Assembly: GCF_000222605.1 (NCBI RefSeq)
Contig: NZ_AFWF01000031.1
Coordinates: forward strand, 1 to 64,000
Direction: 5' to 3'
DNA length: 64,000 bases
DNA from: Vibrio ichthyoenteri ATCC 700023
GTDB taxonomy: Bacteria > Pseudomonadota > Gammaproteobacteria > Enterobacterales > Vibrionaceae
The position numbers were made by a program, and so were the translations under genes. Shown here piece after piece: positions 49,505 through 59,071 of the stretch (its first letter is position 1; the number at the start of each line of letters is the position of its first letter). The notes under the pieces are model-generated. The model worked only from the letters and a program-made list of their open reading frames with translations, had not been told where the DNA came from and did not search any database.

Positions 49505-49893
49505 TGAAGAAATTCGTTTTAGTGGTCTTATCAATGTTTGCCATTGTAGCTTGTAGTACCAATACATCGGGTCTGCGTATCAATGGTGATTCGCAGACGG
49601 TGTTGTTTGCTGATTCATCTATGTCTCGGAGTATAAGTGTTGATGACATTACCACGAGAGTCGTTGATGGGCATACTCAGGGCATTGTCAGCGTCACCAA
49701 CAACCTAAGCAGCGATCTCGATTTGTTGTATCGTTTTTATTGGTACGATGATCAGGGCCTTGAAGTGAACACCAAGGTAAGCAACTGGCGACGTTTGATT
49801 GTTCGTGGTGCAGAAACACGCTCTATTTCTGAGGTGTCAGTCAATCCATCGGCAACCCAATTTCGAGTACAAATTAGAAGAAACAACGATTAA
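49504..49893 (+). CDS. ycfL: YcfL family lipoprotein
   Basis: A 129-residue lipoprotein (leader MKKFVLVVLSMFAIVAC, lipidated Cys17) with a beta-sandwich domain containing the YRFYWYDDQGLEV block found in YcfL (DUF1425). Its function is unknown. In E. coli ycfL also lies directly before lpoB. It is translationally coupled to the upstream lipoprotein gene. Confidence 0.87.
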   Translation: MKKFVLVVLSMFAIVACSTNTSGLRINGDSQTVLFADSSMSRSISVDDITTRVVDGHTQGIVSVTNNLSSDLDLLYRFYWYDDQGLEVNTKVSNWRRLIVRGAETRSISEVSVNPSATQFRVQIRRNND

Positions 49894-49956
49894 TACCAAG
49901 TGATCATTTAAGTTGATTAGCTTTGGTTACATTGAACAATATTTAAGGAAAGTCTC

Positions 49957-50547
49957 ATGAAAAAAAGTGTCATTGCGCTGTTGGGTTTAGCGGTTGTTTT
50001 GGGCGGTTGTTCAAATCAAGTTAGCTATGGTGATGCTCAAGCAGTAGAAACAACTACCATCGATTTCGGCTCTACCGATTTGCAAACTATCGCAGGGGAA
50101 ATGGTTGATAGCATGCTGAACTCGGGTTCTGTTGCAGCGATTACTCGTGATTCACGTCCTATTGTTTTCGTTGAGCGCATCAAGAATAAAACCAGTGAGC
50201 ATATTGATACTGAATCCATTACCGACAGTATCAGCACTAAACTGCTTAACTCAGGCAAGTTCCGTTTTGTTGATATGGATCGTGTCGAAGCGGTTCGTGA
50301 TCAGCTGAACTTCCAAAACAATGACGAATTAGTGAATCAAAGTAATGCGATTCAATTTGGTAAAATGGTTGGGGCGCAATACATGTTGTACGGCAACCTA
50401 TCAAGTATCGCTAAATCGGCAGGTAGCGACAAAGATGTGTATTACAAAATGACCATGCGTTTGATGGATCTTGAATCAGGCCTTATCGAATGGGCTGATG
50501 AAACCGAAATTCGCAAACAAGAATCTAAAAGCTTTTTAGGCTTGTAA
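49957..50547 (+). CDS. lpoB: Penicillin-binding protein activator LpoB
   Basis: A 196-residue outer-membrane lipoprotein (lipobox LGGC, Cys18) that in E. coli reaches through peptidoglycan to activate PBP1b. The mature domain has IVFVERIKNKTSEHIDTESI and KFRFVDMDRVEAVRDQL, typical of the LpoB/CsgG-like fold. The disordered proline-rich linker of E. coli LpoB is much shorter here. TAAGGAAAG precedes the ATG. It is part of the ycfL-lpoB-thiK block. Confidence 0.9.
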   Translation: MKKSVIALLGLAVVLGGCSNQVSYGDAQAVETTTIDFGSTDLQTIAGEMVDSMLNSGSVAAITRDSRPIVFVERIKNKTSEHIDTESITDSISTKLLNSGKFRFVDMDRVEAVRDQLNFQNNDELVNQSNAIQFGKMVGAQYMLYGNLSSIAKSAGSDKDVYYKMTMRLMDLESGLIEWADETEIRKQESKSFLGL

Positions 50548-50593
50548 CGTAATTTTTAAGTACCATTATTATTACTAGAGCAAGGAACGACGT

Positions 50594-51445
50594 ATGGCGC
50601 GAATGTCATGGAATGAAGCTTGTCAGCTCGATAGCTCTTTGCTGTCGTTAGATCGTTTCTTTGCTCTGCCCCCTGAGTATGGGCAAACCCTGACAGGGGG
50701 CTTAACGAACCGATGTTGGAAAGTGGTAGAAAGTAGTGGTAAAGCCTATGTATGGCGCCCCAATACACATATCACCAAGGCATTTTCAATTTCGCGCTTT
50801 CAGGAATATCAAATACTGACTTCAATCGAAGCCTCTGGTATCGGTCCAAGCCCAATTCATATTAATGATCAAGGTTTGCTGGTTGAGTGGCTTGAAGGTC
50901 AAGCGTTAACGGATTCGCTCAGTTTTGAGCAACTGCTGGATGCGCTTGTCGCTGTTCACTCTCTGCCAACCACTCGTATTCCTGTTGCACCATTTAGTTT
51001 CACTGCGCGTGTTGACCACTATTGGATGCAACTCAAAGCTGAGCTTAAGTCTGAGCCGTATCAGGCGATTTATCGTGATTGGCGTAATGCTCCTAGTTTG
51101 GCGGATGTTGGTCAAACGCTTTGTCATTTTGATTTGGCCGGTTACAACATGGTCGATACCGAGCAAGGCGCTAAAATTATTGATTGGGAATATGCAACGA
51201 TTGGTGATCCGCGTTTGGACCTTACCTTGAGTATTGATGTTGCCGAGATTGATGAAATGGAAGCGATTCAGCGTTATTGTCAGTTGCGCCAACTTGATGG
51301 TATTGATGATTGGGTTGAAGGCGTGAGAGCTTGGCGACCGCGTGCAACCATGATGGCCATGCTTTGGTATTTACTTGCTTATCAACTTTGGGGAGATGAG
51401 CATTACTTACAGCAGGCTGAGCAGTTAAAACAGCAGTTTGGTTAA
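50594..51445 (+). CDS. thiK: Thiamine kinase ThiK
   Basis: A 283-residue aminoglycoside-phosphotransferase/choline-kinase-fold enzyme that phosphorylates thiamine in salvage. The catalytic loop LCHFDLAGYNMV carries the Asp and Asn, and the metal-binding site is IIDWEYATIGDPRLDL. The N-lobe glycine-rich loop is LTGGLTNRCWKV. In E. coli thiK is followed by nagZ; here ycfP follows directly and nagZ is absent from this position. AAGGA lies eight bases before the ATG. Confidence 0.85.
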   Translation: MARMSWNEACQLDSSLLSLDRFFALPPEYGQTLTGGLTNRCWKVVESSGKAYVWRPNTHITKAFSISRFQEYQILTSIEASGIGPSPIHINDQGLLVEWLEGQALTDSLSFEQLLDALVAVHSLPTTRIPVAPFSFTARVDHYWMQLKAELKSEPYQAIYRDWRNAPSLADVGQTLCHFDLAGYNMVDTEQGAKIIDWEYATIGDPRLDLTLSIDVAEIDEMEAIQRYCQLRQLDGIDDWVEGVRAWRPRATMMAMLWYLLAYQLWGDEHYLQQAEQLKQQFG

Positions 51446-51611
51446 GTCTGTTTTGTTGCTGAGATCACTGTTTCGCTGCAGGCAAGCAAGAATCTGATCA
51501 CTTGCGCTTTAAAACCTTAGCTTTCGTGTTAGATTAAATTAAGTTTGTTGCATTTTAGTGGGCTTTTCGTGAGCTAGCGTTTAAACAAACTGATTAGAAT
51601 AAGGAAATAAC

Positions 51612-52151
51612 ATGATCATCTATTTACATGGCTTCGACTCTACCAGCCCTGGTAACCACGAAAAAGTTCTTCAATTGCAGTTTATTGATGATGATGTTCG
51701 TTTCATCAATTACAGCACTCTTCATCCTAAGCATGATATGCAGCATCTATTAAAAGAAGTGCATAAAGTGATTGAGCAGTCGGACGATAAAAATCCTATC
51801 ATCTGTGGCGTAGGCCTTGGTGGATTTTGGTCAGAGCGTATTGGTTTCTTGTGTGGCATCAAACAGGTTGTTTTCAACCCTAACCTGCACCCAGAGCGCA
51901 CGATGCAGGGACGAATTGATCGACCTGAAGAGTATGAAGATATTGCGACTAAATGTGTGCAAGAATTCCGCGTTAAAAATAGCAAGCGTTGCTTAGTGAT
52001 TTTGTCTCGCGAAGATGAAATCCATAATAACCAAGTCACAGCGAAAGAGTTGGAAGGGTATTACGATGTTATTTGGGACGAAAAACAAGCGCACAAATTC
52101 AGTAAGATTTCCCAACACTTGCAAGCAATGAAGGCCTTTAAAGAAGGCTAA
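51612..52151 (+). CDS. ycfP: UPF0227 alpha/beta-hydrolase-like protein YcfP
   Basis: A 179-residue protein nearly identical in pattern to E. coli YcfP. It has an alpha/beta-hydrolase fold start ([20 protein letters not shown]), but the nucleophile-elbow position reads GVGLGG (66-71) with Gly in place of Ser. This is a family feature, so it may not be a hydrolase. Function unknown. It precedes ndh in both E. coli and this window. Confidence 0.9.
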   Translation: MIIYLHGFDSTSPGNHEKVLQLQFIDDDVRFINYSTLHPKHDMQHLLKEVHKVIEQSDDKNPIICGVGLGGFWSERIGFLCGIKQVVFNPNLHPERTMQGRIDRPEEYEDIATKCVQEFRVKNSKRCLVILSREDEIHNNQVTAKELEGYYDVIWDEKQAHKFSKISQHLQAMKAFKEG

Positions 52152-52182
52152 TTCTTCCGCTATACCAAGTTTGACTTAAATG

Positions 52183-52213
52183 AAACGACGTTGAACCAAC
52201 GTCGTTTTTGTTT
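52183..52213 (+). terminator. Terminator after ycfP
   Basis: AAACGACGTT-GAACC-AACGTCGTTT, a perfect 10-bp stem, then TTGTTTC. Confidence 0.75.
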
Positions 52214-52353
52214 CTATCGTGACTGTCTCGGCAACGAGAACGATTCAAGTTAAGCACCTCGTTACATAAAACCATACAGATTATAGTGAGTTTTTCTCAT
52301 TCTCTGGTTGCGCAGTCCGTTTTGCTCTATATAATGAGTAAAATAAAATTTAT

Positions 52354-52367
52354 TTGATAAATATCAA
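52354..52367. promoter_or_regulatory. Perfect FNR box upstream of ndh
   Basis: TTGAT-AAAT-ATCAA is an exact FNR consensus, within a TTTGAT...ATCAAA dyad, about 220 bases before ndh. ndh is repressed by FNR in E. coli. Confidence 0.72.
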
Positions 52368-52585
52368 AAAAAATTGAGAGCGAGTGAAAAAACTTGCCCA
52401 ATATTGCTGGTTGAGACATGTTTTTCGTCCGACAAGCACCTGACTGATACAGTCTTTCAATCCAAATACGTGTTTCAATAAGTGAAACCTCTATCGCAGC
52501 GTAAGCGCGAGCTAAAAATATTTCCTCAGTTTGCAGTGCGAGCTGACTCAATTTCTTAGTTTTTTAATTTTAGAGGATAGTTGCT

Positions 52586-53875
52586 GTGACACGAATTATC
52601 GTAGTAGGTGGTGGCGCAGGCGGTTTAGAGCTTGCGACCAAACTAGGTCGTACTCTTGGTCGCAAGGGTCGTGCTAACATTACTTTGGTTGACCGTAAGG
52701 CGAGCCATTTATGGAAACCACTGTTACACGAAGTGGCGACCGGTTCACTTGATGAAGGTGTTGATGCACTGAGCTACCGTGCTCATGCAAAAAATCACCA
52801 TTTTGATTTCCAACTCGGTAGTCTGCAAAACATCGATCGTGAACGTAAGGTGATCATCCTTTCTGAACTGAAAGATGAGCAAGGCGAGTTGTTGATGCCA
52901 AGCCGTGAACTTGAGTACGATTTGTTGGTACTTGCGATTGGCTCTACATCAAATGATTTCAACACGCCGGGTGTACGCGAAAACTGTATCTTCCTAGACA
53001 GCCCTGAGCAAGCGCACCGCTTCCGCACCAATATGAACAATGAATTCCTAAAGCTGCATGCCAAAAATGGCCAAGGCACGGTGGATATTGCGATTGTTGG
53101 CGCAGGTGCAACGGGTGTTGAATTGTCGGCTGAGCTACATAATGCAGTGAAAGAGCTACGTACATACGGCTTTGGCGATCTAGATTCAAGTAAACTGAAT
53201 GTTAGCCTTGTTGAAGCGGGTGAGCGTATTCTACCTGCGCTACCACCACGCATTTCAGGCGCAGCACACCAAGAGCTAACTAAGCTAGGTGTTAATGTGC
53301 GCACTGCGACCATGGTAACGCAAGCGGATAAAGATGGTTTAACGACCAAAGATGGTGAAAAAATCCACGCACAAATTATGGTGTGGGCTGCGGGTATTAA
53401 AGCGCCAGATTTCATGAAAGAAATTGGTGGACTTGAAAGTAACCGTATTAACCAACTTGTCGTAAAAGATACCTTGCAAACCACACGTGATGACAACATT
53501 TTTGTTATTGGTGATTTGGCGCAATGTACTCAGCCTGATGGTTCATTTGTACCGCCTCGCGCGCAAGCTGCTCACCAAATGGCGAGCCGTGCGTTTAGTA
53601 ACATTGTTGCGAAGCTGACGGGTCGTGAGTTGAAGGCGTATGTTTACAAAGACAACGGCTCTCTTGTCTCTCTGAGTCGTTTCTCAACCGTAGGTAGCCT
53701 AATGGGTAACCTGACGAAGGGCTCAATGATGATTGAAGGTCGTATTGCGCGTGTTGTGTATATTTCACTTTACCGCATGCACCAAATGGCGCTACACGGT
53801 GTGTTTAAAACCGCACTGATTATCTTGATGGGTCGTATTAACCGCGTACTACGTCCGAACTTGAAGCTCCACTAA
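52586..53875 (+). CDS. ndh: NADH dehydrogenase II
   Basis: A 429-residue membrane-associated FAD enzyme that passes electrons from NADH to quinone without pumping protons. Two Rossmann motifs are visible: FAD site [12 protein letters not shown] (near 6-17) and NADH site [15 protein letters not shown] (near 168-182). The FAD-binding FVIGDLAQC motif lies near 306. The C-terminal hydrophobic/basic segment likely anchors it to the membrane. GTG start with GAGGA about nine bases upstream. FNR probably represses it in anaerobic cells through the upstream box. Confidence 0.95.
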   Translation: MTRIIVVGGGAGGLELATKLGRTLGRKGRANITLVDRKASHLWKPLLHEVATGSLDEGVDALSYRAHAKNHHFDFQLGSLQNIDRERKVIILSELKDEQGELLMPSRELEYDLLVLAIGSTSNDFNTPGVRENCIFLDSPEQAHRFRTNMNNEFLKLHAKNGQGTVDIAIVGAGATGVELSAELHNAVKELRTYGFGDLDSSKLNVSLVEAGERILPALPPRISGAAHQELTKLGVNVRTATMVTQADKDGLTTKDGEKIHAQIMVWAAGIKAPDFMKEIGGLESNRINQLVVKDTLQTTRDDNIFVIGDLAQCTQPDGSFVPPRAQAAHQMASRAFSNIVAKLTGRELKAYVYKDNGSLVSLSRFSTVGSLMGNLTKGSMMIEGRIARVVYISLYRMHQMALHGVFKTALIILMGRINRVLRPNLKLH

Positions 53876-53906
53876 ACGCTTGTTGAACAAGAGACATCAC
53901 GATTAT

Positions 53907-53935
53907 AAAAAGAGTGCCTTTGGCGCTCTTTTTTT
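53907..53935. terminator. Terminator between convergent ndh and acetyltransferase genes
   Basis: AAAGAGTGCC-TTT-GGCGCTCTTT with one G-T pair, followed by TTTTT on the plus strand and preceded by A-run for the other strand. Confidence 0.8.
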
Positions 53936-54009
53936 GTTTCTGACGACGCATTGTTTTTCAGTAATGGTTTTAGTGTAACCATTACCATCATTGTGTTGGT
54001 CTGCGTTGG

Positions 54010-54549
54010 TTAGCTGGGGATAATAGAGTAAACCGCACCGCATTTAGGTTTGCCGTTGAAGATAAATCGATTGGCGGCGTAGGTTTCAAATTGTGCACCA
54101 CATGCGAGTGCCAGTTTTTGGCTCGCAAGATTGTCTGGATCACATACTATTTCTAGGCGGGTCAGCTTTAAAATACCAAAACAAAACTCGATCAGGGCAT
54201 CGAGAGCTTTATATCCATAGCCTTGCTGTTGGAATTCATCCGCAATCCAATACCCTAAACTGGCCATATTAAATGTTTGGTAGAACTCATTGATGGCAAC
54301 CATGCCGACCAATGCATCATCACTTCGACGGAAGATACCAAAACCGTAGGCTTCGGATTTTACCCAGTTCAAACGGGTGGCTAATAGAAAATCTTCGGCT
54401 TCTTGATGGCTAAATTGTTGGTGACACCAATCAACCCAGTGGTGAAGGTTTGGTGAGCGAGCGATGAGTTGTTCAAGTTGGGCACTTTCTTCGTTATCAA
54501 TTAAGCGTAAAGTGAATTCGGTGGTAATAATTTGGTAATCAGGACTCAT
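54010..54549 (-). CDS. GNAT acetyltransferase, RimJ/RimL-like
   Basis: A 179-residue GNAT-fold protein of the RimL/RimJ type. It has the beta4 strand segment MASLGYWIADEFQQQGYGYK with the acetyl-CoA pyrophosphate loop QQGYG, followed by ALDALIEFCFGILKLTRLEI and a C-terminal NLASQKLALACGAQFE block. The substrate could be a ribosomal protein N-terminus, but that is inference. Its place beside ndh is shared with V. cholerae. Confidence 0.82.
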   Translation of the reverse strand: MSPDYQIITTEFTLRLIDNEESAQLEQLIARSPNLHHWVDWCHQQFSHQEAEDFLLATRLNWVKSEAYGFGIFRRSDDALVGMVAINEFYQTFNMASLGYWIADEFQQQGYGYKALDALIEFCFGILKLTRLEIVCDPDNLASQKLALACGAQFETYAANRFIFNGKPKCGAVYSIIPS

Positions 54550-54739
54550 AGATGGTCATCATCAACAGCAGTGATTGGTGAGTATATACCGAAATCAAAT
54601 TGTGTGTTGTGAACCACCCATAGTTACCAAAGCGTTGATGAAAATGACCGTTGTTGGGAGGACATACAAAGATGCATGCTGACTTGTGTTTGTTGATGTT
54701 GTGATACTGGGTTTTGATGCGTGGTTATAAAATTGGCGT

Positions 54740-54768
54740 AAAAAAACGCCCTCGTTTAAAGAGGGCGT
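54740..54768 (-). terminator. Terminator after csiV
   Basis: On the minus strand ACGCCCTC/GAGGGCGT with a 7-nt loop is followed by TTTTTT, 27 bases after csiV. Confidence 0.78.
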
Positions 54769-54794
54769 AGAGATGATTTTTTGAATACTGATGA

Positions 54795-55565
54795 TCAGTT
54801 GACGCGACGAACTTGTATGATCATGCCAAGTAACGGGTGGTCAAGAAAGTGTGTTTCACTGCTGCGCATGCGACGCTTTTGATCCATACGATAACTTTTT
54901 AAGAACTCTTCAGTATGCACTGTTGGCGTAATTTCAGTCATCAAACCTGCTTGAACATTGCTCTCGGTGCTAAATGTCGCCGTTTCACCAATTTCAATTT
55001 CGCGATCTTGTAAGACGACTTTACGAACACTTGGCTCTTTCAAATCAAGTTCTACATCAGCATAGAGGTAATGCTCAACATAGATCTGCAATTTACCGTC
55101 TAGTTCATACAGTGGTTTGGGAATCGACTGTTCAGTAACACCATCAATAACCGACTCGTTGATGGAGCCAATTGGTGAACCGTCGGGATTAAATTGGCCC
55201 GAATAGTCTCTTCCGCCCGTAATATGGAATACAGGGGCTGATAAACGACCTTTATCACCTTGGCGCCAAGCTTTATGCATAAGCACTTGAAAACCGGCGT
55301 GGTTACGCAGTTTTTGTGCTTGTGCATCGAGCTTGTAATTGGCGCGTGAAAGCATTTGTACGCCTTTACGAGCACGGTAGTTGGTATCGCCAAAACTACC
55401 AACTTTGTCCATAGTGATTTGTGGCAAAGTGTTTGGCCACGATTCGGTAACTTTCTCTGCATCCACTGCGCGTTTAAATATGATCACTTCGACATCAAAT
55501 TGTCGCTGCGCCAAGCTTGGCGTAGCCACAAAGAAGAGAAGCAGTGCGATCAGCTTTTTCATCAC
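54795..55565 (-). CDS. csiV: Peptidoglycan-binding periplasmic protein CsiV
   Basis: A 256-residue secreted protein (signal peptide ending TPSLA) matching CsiV, a vibrio protein that with LpoA activates the peptidoglycan synthase PBP1A. The N-terminal block FDVEVIIFKRAVDAEKVTESWP and the C-terminal DHPLLGMIIQVRRVN are family features. Two ATGs are in tandem (55565, 55562) behind GGAG; either may be used. It lies just downstream of mfd, probably co-transcribed. Confidence 0.88.
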   Translation of the reverse strand: MMKKLIALLLFFVATPSLAQRQFDVEVIIFKRAVDAEKVTESWPNTLPQITMDKVGSFGDTNYRARKGVQMLSRANYKLDAQAQKLRNHAGFQVLMHKAWRQGDKGRLSAPVFHITGGRDYSGQFNPDGSPIGSINESVIDGVTEQSIPKPLYELDGKLQIYVEHYLYADVELDLKEPSVRKVVLQDREIEIGETATFSTESNVQAGLMTEITPTVHTEEFLKSYRMDQKRRMRSSETHFLDHPLLGMIIQVRRVN

Positions 55566-55597
55566 AACTCCGTATTTGGGTAGCGTTACCCAAAAAT

Positions 55598-58500
55598 CTA
55601 ATCTTGTTTTGGTAATAAATTTTGCTGGAATTCTGCCAGCATGTCAGTAACAAATTGAATTCTTTGCCGTCTATCCACTAATGATACAATAAACTTGAAC
55701 TTAGTTGGTCCTTCCATTGCGAATTTCTGTGGCTGAGATTGTAACAGTCTAACCAAATACATCGGATTAATGTCAGCATCAGGATAGAACTCAATATATC
55801 CGCCCTTGTCATGAGCTTCAATTTTCTTCACTTTTAATTTCGCTGCAGAGAGTTTGAGCTCTGAAACGGAAAGTAGATTTTTGGCGGCATCTGGCAACAA
55901 ACCAAAGCGGTCAATAAGCTCTACTTTTAAGTTATTCAACTCATCATTATCAGCCACGCTGGCAATCTGTTTGTACATCGACAGGCGTGTATTCACGTCT
56001 GGGATATAATCTTCAGGTAGCAGGGCAGGGATGCGCATCTCAACTTCAGTCTGCTCGCGTAATAGGTCGTCTAGCGATGGCTCTTTGCCTTCACGTAGCG
56101 CTTCTACGGCTTGCTCTAGCATTTCCATGTAAAGCGTAAAACCAACCGACTGAATTTGGCCACTTTGCTCATCACCGAGTAATTCACCCGCACCACGAAT
56201 TTCTAAATCGTGGGTTGCCAGAGTAAAGCCAGCCCCCAAGTCTTCCAATGAAGCAATCGCATCAAGGCGCTTGATTGCGTCTTTGGTCATCGCCTTAGGA
56301 TGAGGCGTGAGTAAATAGGCATACGCTTGGTGGTGTGAACGTCCTACACGACCGCGCAATTGGTGCAACTGCGCCAAACCAAGGTTGTCCGCGCGATCCA
56401 TAATGATGGTGTTGGCGGTTGGTACATCAATACCTGTTTCGATAATGGTAGTACATACCAGTAAGTTAAAGCGTTGGTGATAGAAATCATTCATCACTTT
56501 TTCAAGTTCGCGCTCGCGCATTTGCCCATGAGCGACAGTGATTCGTGCTTCTGGTACTAGCTTTTCGAGATCTGCGGCTACTTTATCAATGGTTTCAACC
56601 TGATTGTGCAGGAAGTAGATTTGGCCACCACGCATGATTTCACGCAAGATCGCTTCGCGGATCACGGTATCTTCACGTTCGCGGACAAATGTTTTGATCG
56701 CTAAACGACGCGCTGGTGGTGTGGCGATGATTGATAGATCACGCATACCACTCATGGCCATATTGAGCGTACGAGGAATAGGCGTTGCGGTTAAGGTCAG
56801 GATATCGACATCGGCACGCATCGCTTTCATCTTCTCTTTTTGGCGCACGCCAAAACGGTGTTCTTCATCGACAATTAATAGGCCGAGATCTTTGAATACG
56901 ATGTCATTTGATAGCAGTTTATGAGTACCCACCACGAGATCGACCTTTCCATCGGCGATATCTTGCAACACCACTTTTTGCTCTTTAGCACTTTTAAAGC
57001 GCGATAGCACTTCGACGCGAATGGGTAAGTTGGCAAAACGGTCGCGGAAGTTTTCAAAGTGTTGCTGAGCAAGTAATGTCGTTGGTACCAGCACCGCGAC
57101 TTGCTTACCGTTGTCGGTGGCGACAAACGCCGCGCGCATCGCCACTTCGGTTTTACCAAAGCCAACATCACCACACACTAAGCGGTCCATGGCTTTGGCT
57201 TGGCACATGTCTGACATCACCGCATTGATTGCCATGCTTTGGTCGTCGGTCTCCTCAAAGGGGAAACCGGCTTTAAAGGTGGCGTATTGGCCACGATCAA
57301 GCGCAAATTTGTAGCCGGGCTTGAGCTCGCGTTTCGCGTAAACATCGAGTAGTTCAGCCGCAACATCGCGTACTTTTTCAGCCGCTTTACGACGCGCTTT
57401 AGTCCACGCTTCTCCACCCAGTTTATGCAGCGGCGCGCTGTCTTCAGCACCGCCAGAATAGCGGCTAATTAGGTTCAGTGAGGCAACAGGAACATACAAT
57501 TTGGCTTCATTTTGATACTCAAGCGTCACGTATTCAGTGATCATGCCGCCGGCTTCAAGTGTCTGTAGCCCGAGGTAGCGGCCAATGCCATGGTCAATGT
57601 GTACCACAGGTTGACCAGGTTTGAGTTCAGCAAGGTTGCGGATAACCGCATCGCTATTGGTCGCTTTGCGATCTTTGCGGCGGCGCTGAATAACGCGATC
57701 GCCCAGCAGGTCGCTTTCACAGATGAAAGCGATTTGATTGTCGCCATAGAGGAAACCGTGCTCAGCGGCACCGATAACGAGAGTAAACTTCTCTTTATGT
57801 GCCAGAGCCTCACAGAAGCTGGCGCACTCAATAGGGCGCAGTTTGATGCGTTGCAGCAATTCTAACAGCGCTTCACGGCGACCTTCAGATTCAACCGAGA
57901 AGATAATTTTGCCGTTGTAACCTTCACTGAATTGACGCAGCGTGGCCATCGGCTCTTTATTTTGATGTTGCACGGTGAGTTCAGGCAGCGGGGCAATCTC
58001 TGGGTTTTGGCGGCCTTGCTTTCTTTTTACCGTATCAACGCTAAGCAGTGCTTGCGGCAATGCTTTGAATTGGGCGAATAACTCGTCCTTTTTCAGCCAC
58101 AATTCATGGGGCGGAAGTAATGGGCGTAACGGGTCGACTTTGCGTTGGTCGTAGCGATAGTCCACGTCGGTGAGAAATTGATCGATAGCCGATTCAATAT
58201 CGCCAACCGCAATTAACTGGCTGTTGTCGGGGATATAATCAAACAAGGTTTCGGTTTGTTCAAAGAACAGAGGTTGCCAATATTCGATACCCGCAGGCCA
58301 AGTGCCTTTGCTTACCTGCATGTAGACAGATTCAGGCTCGCGGCGCGCTTCAAAGCGTTGACGCCAACGAATGCGGAAATCTTCAATCGCACTTTCTGAG
58401 GTCGGAAATTCGTGCGCCGGCAGCAGGCGAATCTCGCTAACGTCAGTAATGGAACGTTGGTTCTCTGGATCAAAGGTGCGAATGGTATCAATTTCGTCAT

Positions 58501-59062
58501 CAAAAAAATCGATGCGGTAAGGGTCGTTTGACCCCATCGGGAACAAATCAATGATTGAACCACGGCTAGCATACTCACCCGGGCCATAGACTTGATCGAC
58601 ATGGCGGTAACCAGATTTTTCTAACTGTAGACGCAGTTTTTCAAGTGAGAATAGATCACCGGTTTTTACCATTAATGTGTGCTGCATTAAGAAATCGCGT
58701 GGCGATTGGCGTTGCAGCAATGTATTAATCGGTACGATGGTGATGCCGTCACTTTGGGTCGGCAACTGATACAGTCTTGCGATACGGTCTGAGATGATTT
58801 CTTGGTGTGGTGAAAAATTATCGTATGGCAGGGTTTCCCAATCAGGGAATAAGCGCACGGAGTGGTCGGTAAACTGCTCCAACTCTTGTTGCAGTTTTAA
58901 TGCGCTTTGTGGGTCAGGGGTTGCCAATAACGTGTGGCCTGAGTACTGTTCAGCCAACTCTGCAATGGCTAAAGCCAGTGCAGAGCCAGGTAGGTTGCCA
59001 ACGAATTTTCTATCGCCAGCGCCTTGTGGATTCACAAGGTTAAGTAATGATGGTTTTGACAT
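55598..59062 (-). CDS. mfd: Transcription-repair coupling factor
   Basis: A 1154-residue Mfd that removes RNA polymerase stalled at DNA lesions and recruits UvrA. It has UvrB-homology domains (about 1-350), an RNA-polymerase-interacting domain with VVHIDHGIGRYLGL near 480, a RecG-like translocase with Walker A VCGDVGFGKTEVAMRA near 625 and the DEEHRFGV box, helicase motifs VCTTIIETGIDVP and QLHQLRGRVGRS, and the C-terminal TRCF domain. Full length as in E. coli (1148). It starts 9 bases after the plzB-like gene. Confidence 0.97.
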   Translation of the reverse strand: MSKPSLLNLVNPQGAGDRKFVGNLPGSALALAIAELAEQYSGHTLLATPDPQSALKLQQELEQFTDHSVRLFPDWETLPYDNFSPHQEIISDRIARLYQLPTQSDGITIVPINTLLQRQSPRDFLMQHTLMVKTGDLFSLEKLRLQLEKSGYRHVDQVYGPGEYASRGSIIDLFPMGSNDPYRIDFFDDEIDTIRTFDPENQRSITDVSEIRLLPAHEFPTSESAIEDFRIRWRQRFEARREPESVYMQVSKGTWPAGIEYWQPLFFEQTETLFDYIPDNSQLIAVGDIESAIDQFLTDVDYRYDQRKVDPLRPLLPPHELWLKKDELFAQFKALPQALLSVDTVKRKQGRQNPEIAPLPELTVQHQNKEPMATLRQFSEGYNGKIIFSVESEGRREALLELLQRIKLRPIECASFCEALAHKEKFTLVIGAAEHGFLYGDNQIAFICESDLLGDRVIQRRRKDRKATNSDAVIRNLAELKPGQPVVHIDHGIGRYLGLQTLEAGGMITEYVTLEYQNEAKLYVPVASLNLISRYSGGAEDSAPLHKLGGEAWTKARRKAAEKVRDVAAELLDVYAKRELKPGYKFALDRGQYATFKAGFPFEETDDQSMAINAVMSDMCQAKAMDRLVCGDVGFGKTEVAMRAAFVATDNGKQVAVLVPTTLLAQQHFENFRDRFANLPIRVEVLSRFKSAKEQKVVLQDIADGKVDLVVGTHKLLSNDIVFKDLGLLIVDEEHRFGVRQKEKMKAMRADVDILTLTATPIPRTLNMAMSGMRDLSIIATPPARRLAIKTFVREREDTVIREAILREIMRGGQIYFLHNQVETIDKVAADLEKLVPEARITVAHGQMRERELEKVMNDFYHQRFNLLVCTTIIETGIDVPTANTIIMDRADNLGLAQLHQLRGRVGRSHHQAYAYLLTPHPKAMTKDAIKRLDAIASLEDLGAGFTLATHDLEIRGAGELLGDEQSGQIQSVGFTLYMEMLEQAVEALREGKEPSLDDLLREQTEVEMRIPALLPEDYIPDVNTRLSMYKQIASVADNDELNNLKVELIDRFGLLPDAAKNLLSVSELKLSAAKLKVKKIEAHDKGGYIEFYPDADINPMYLVRLLQSQPQKFAMEGPTKFKFIVSLVDRRQRIQFVTDMLAEFQQNLLPKQD

Positions 59063-59071
59063 GTTGTTACG

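Larger units (their letters stand above)
52152..52585. other. ycfP/ndh intergenic region
   Basis: 434 bases: a ycfP terminator, an A+T-rich segment with a perfect FNR box (52354-52367), then a leader of about 200 bases before ndh. No ORF here is convincing; a 74-codon minus-strand frame at 52327-52551 covers the FNR box and looks spurious. Confidence 0.55.

Noticed and set aside
51445-51612. A lost or truncated nagZ between thiK and ycfP, as in E. coli order
   Set aside because: Only 166 bases separate the genes and they show no remnant of nagZ; vibrios keep nagZ elsewhere, so this is normal.
51801-51824. Inactivating mutation in YcfP (Gly instead of nucleophile Ser)
   Set aside because: The GVGLGG motif is the family norm in YcfP/UPF0227, not a lesion.
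52327-52551. 74-codon minus-strand ORF in the ndh leader
   Set aside because: It covers the FNR box and promoter region, has no family resemblance and no clear ribosome site.
52795-53499. 234-codon ORF antisense to ndh
   Set aside because: It is a shadow frame of a highly conserved gene, Ser-rich without any domain, and has no ribosome site.
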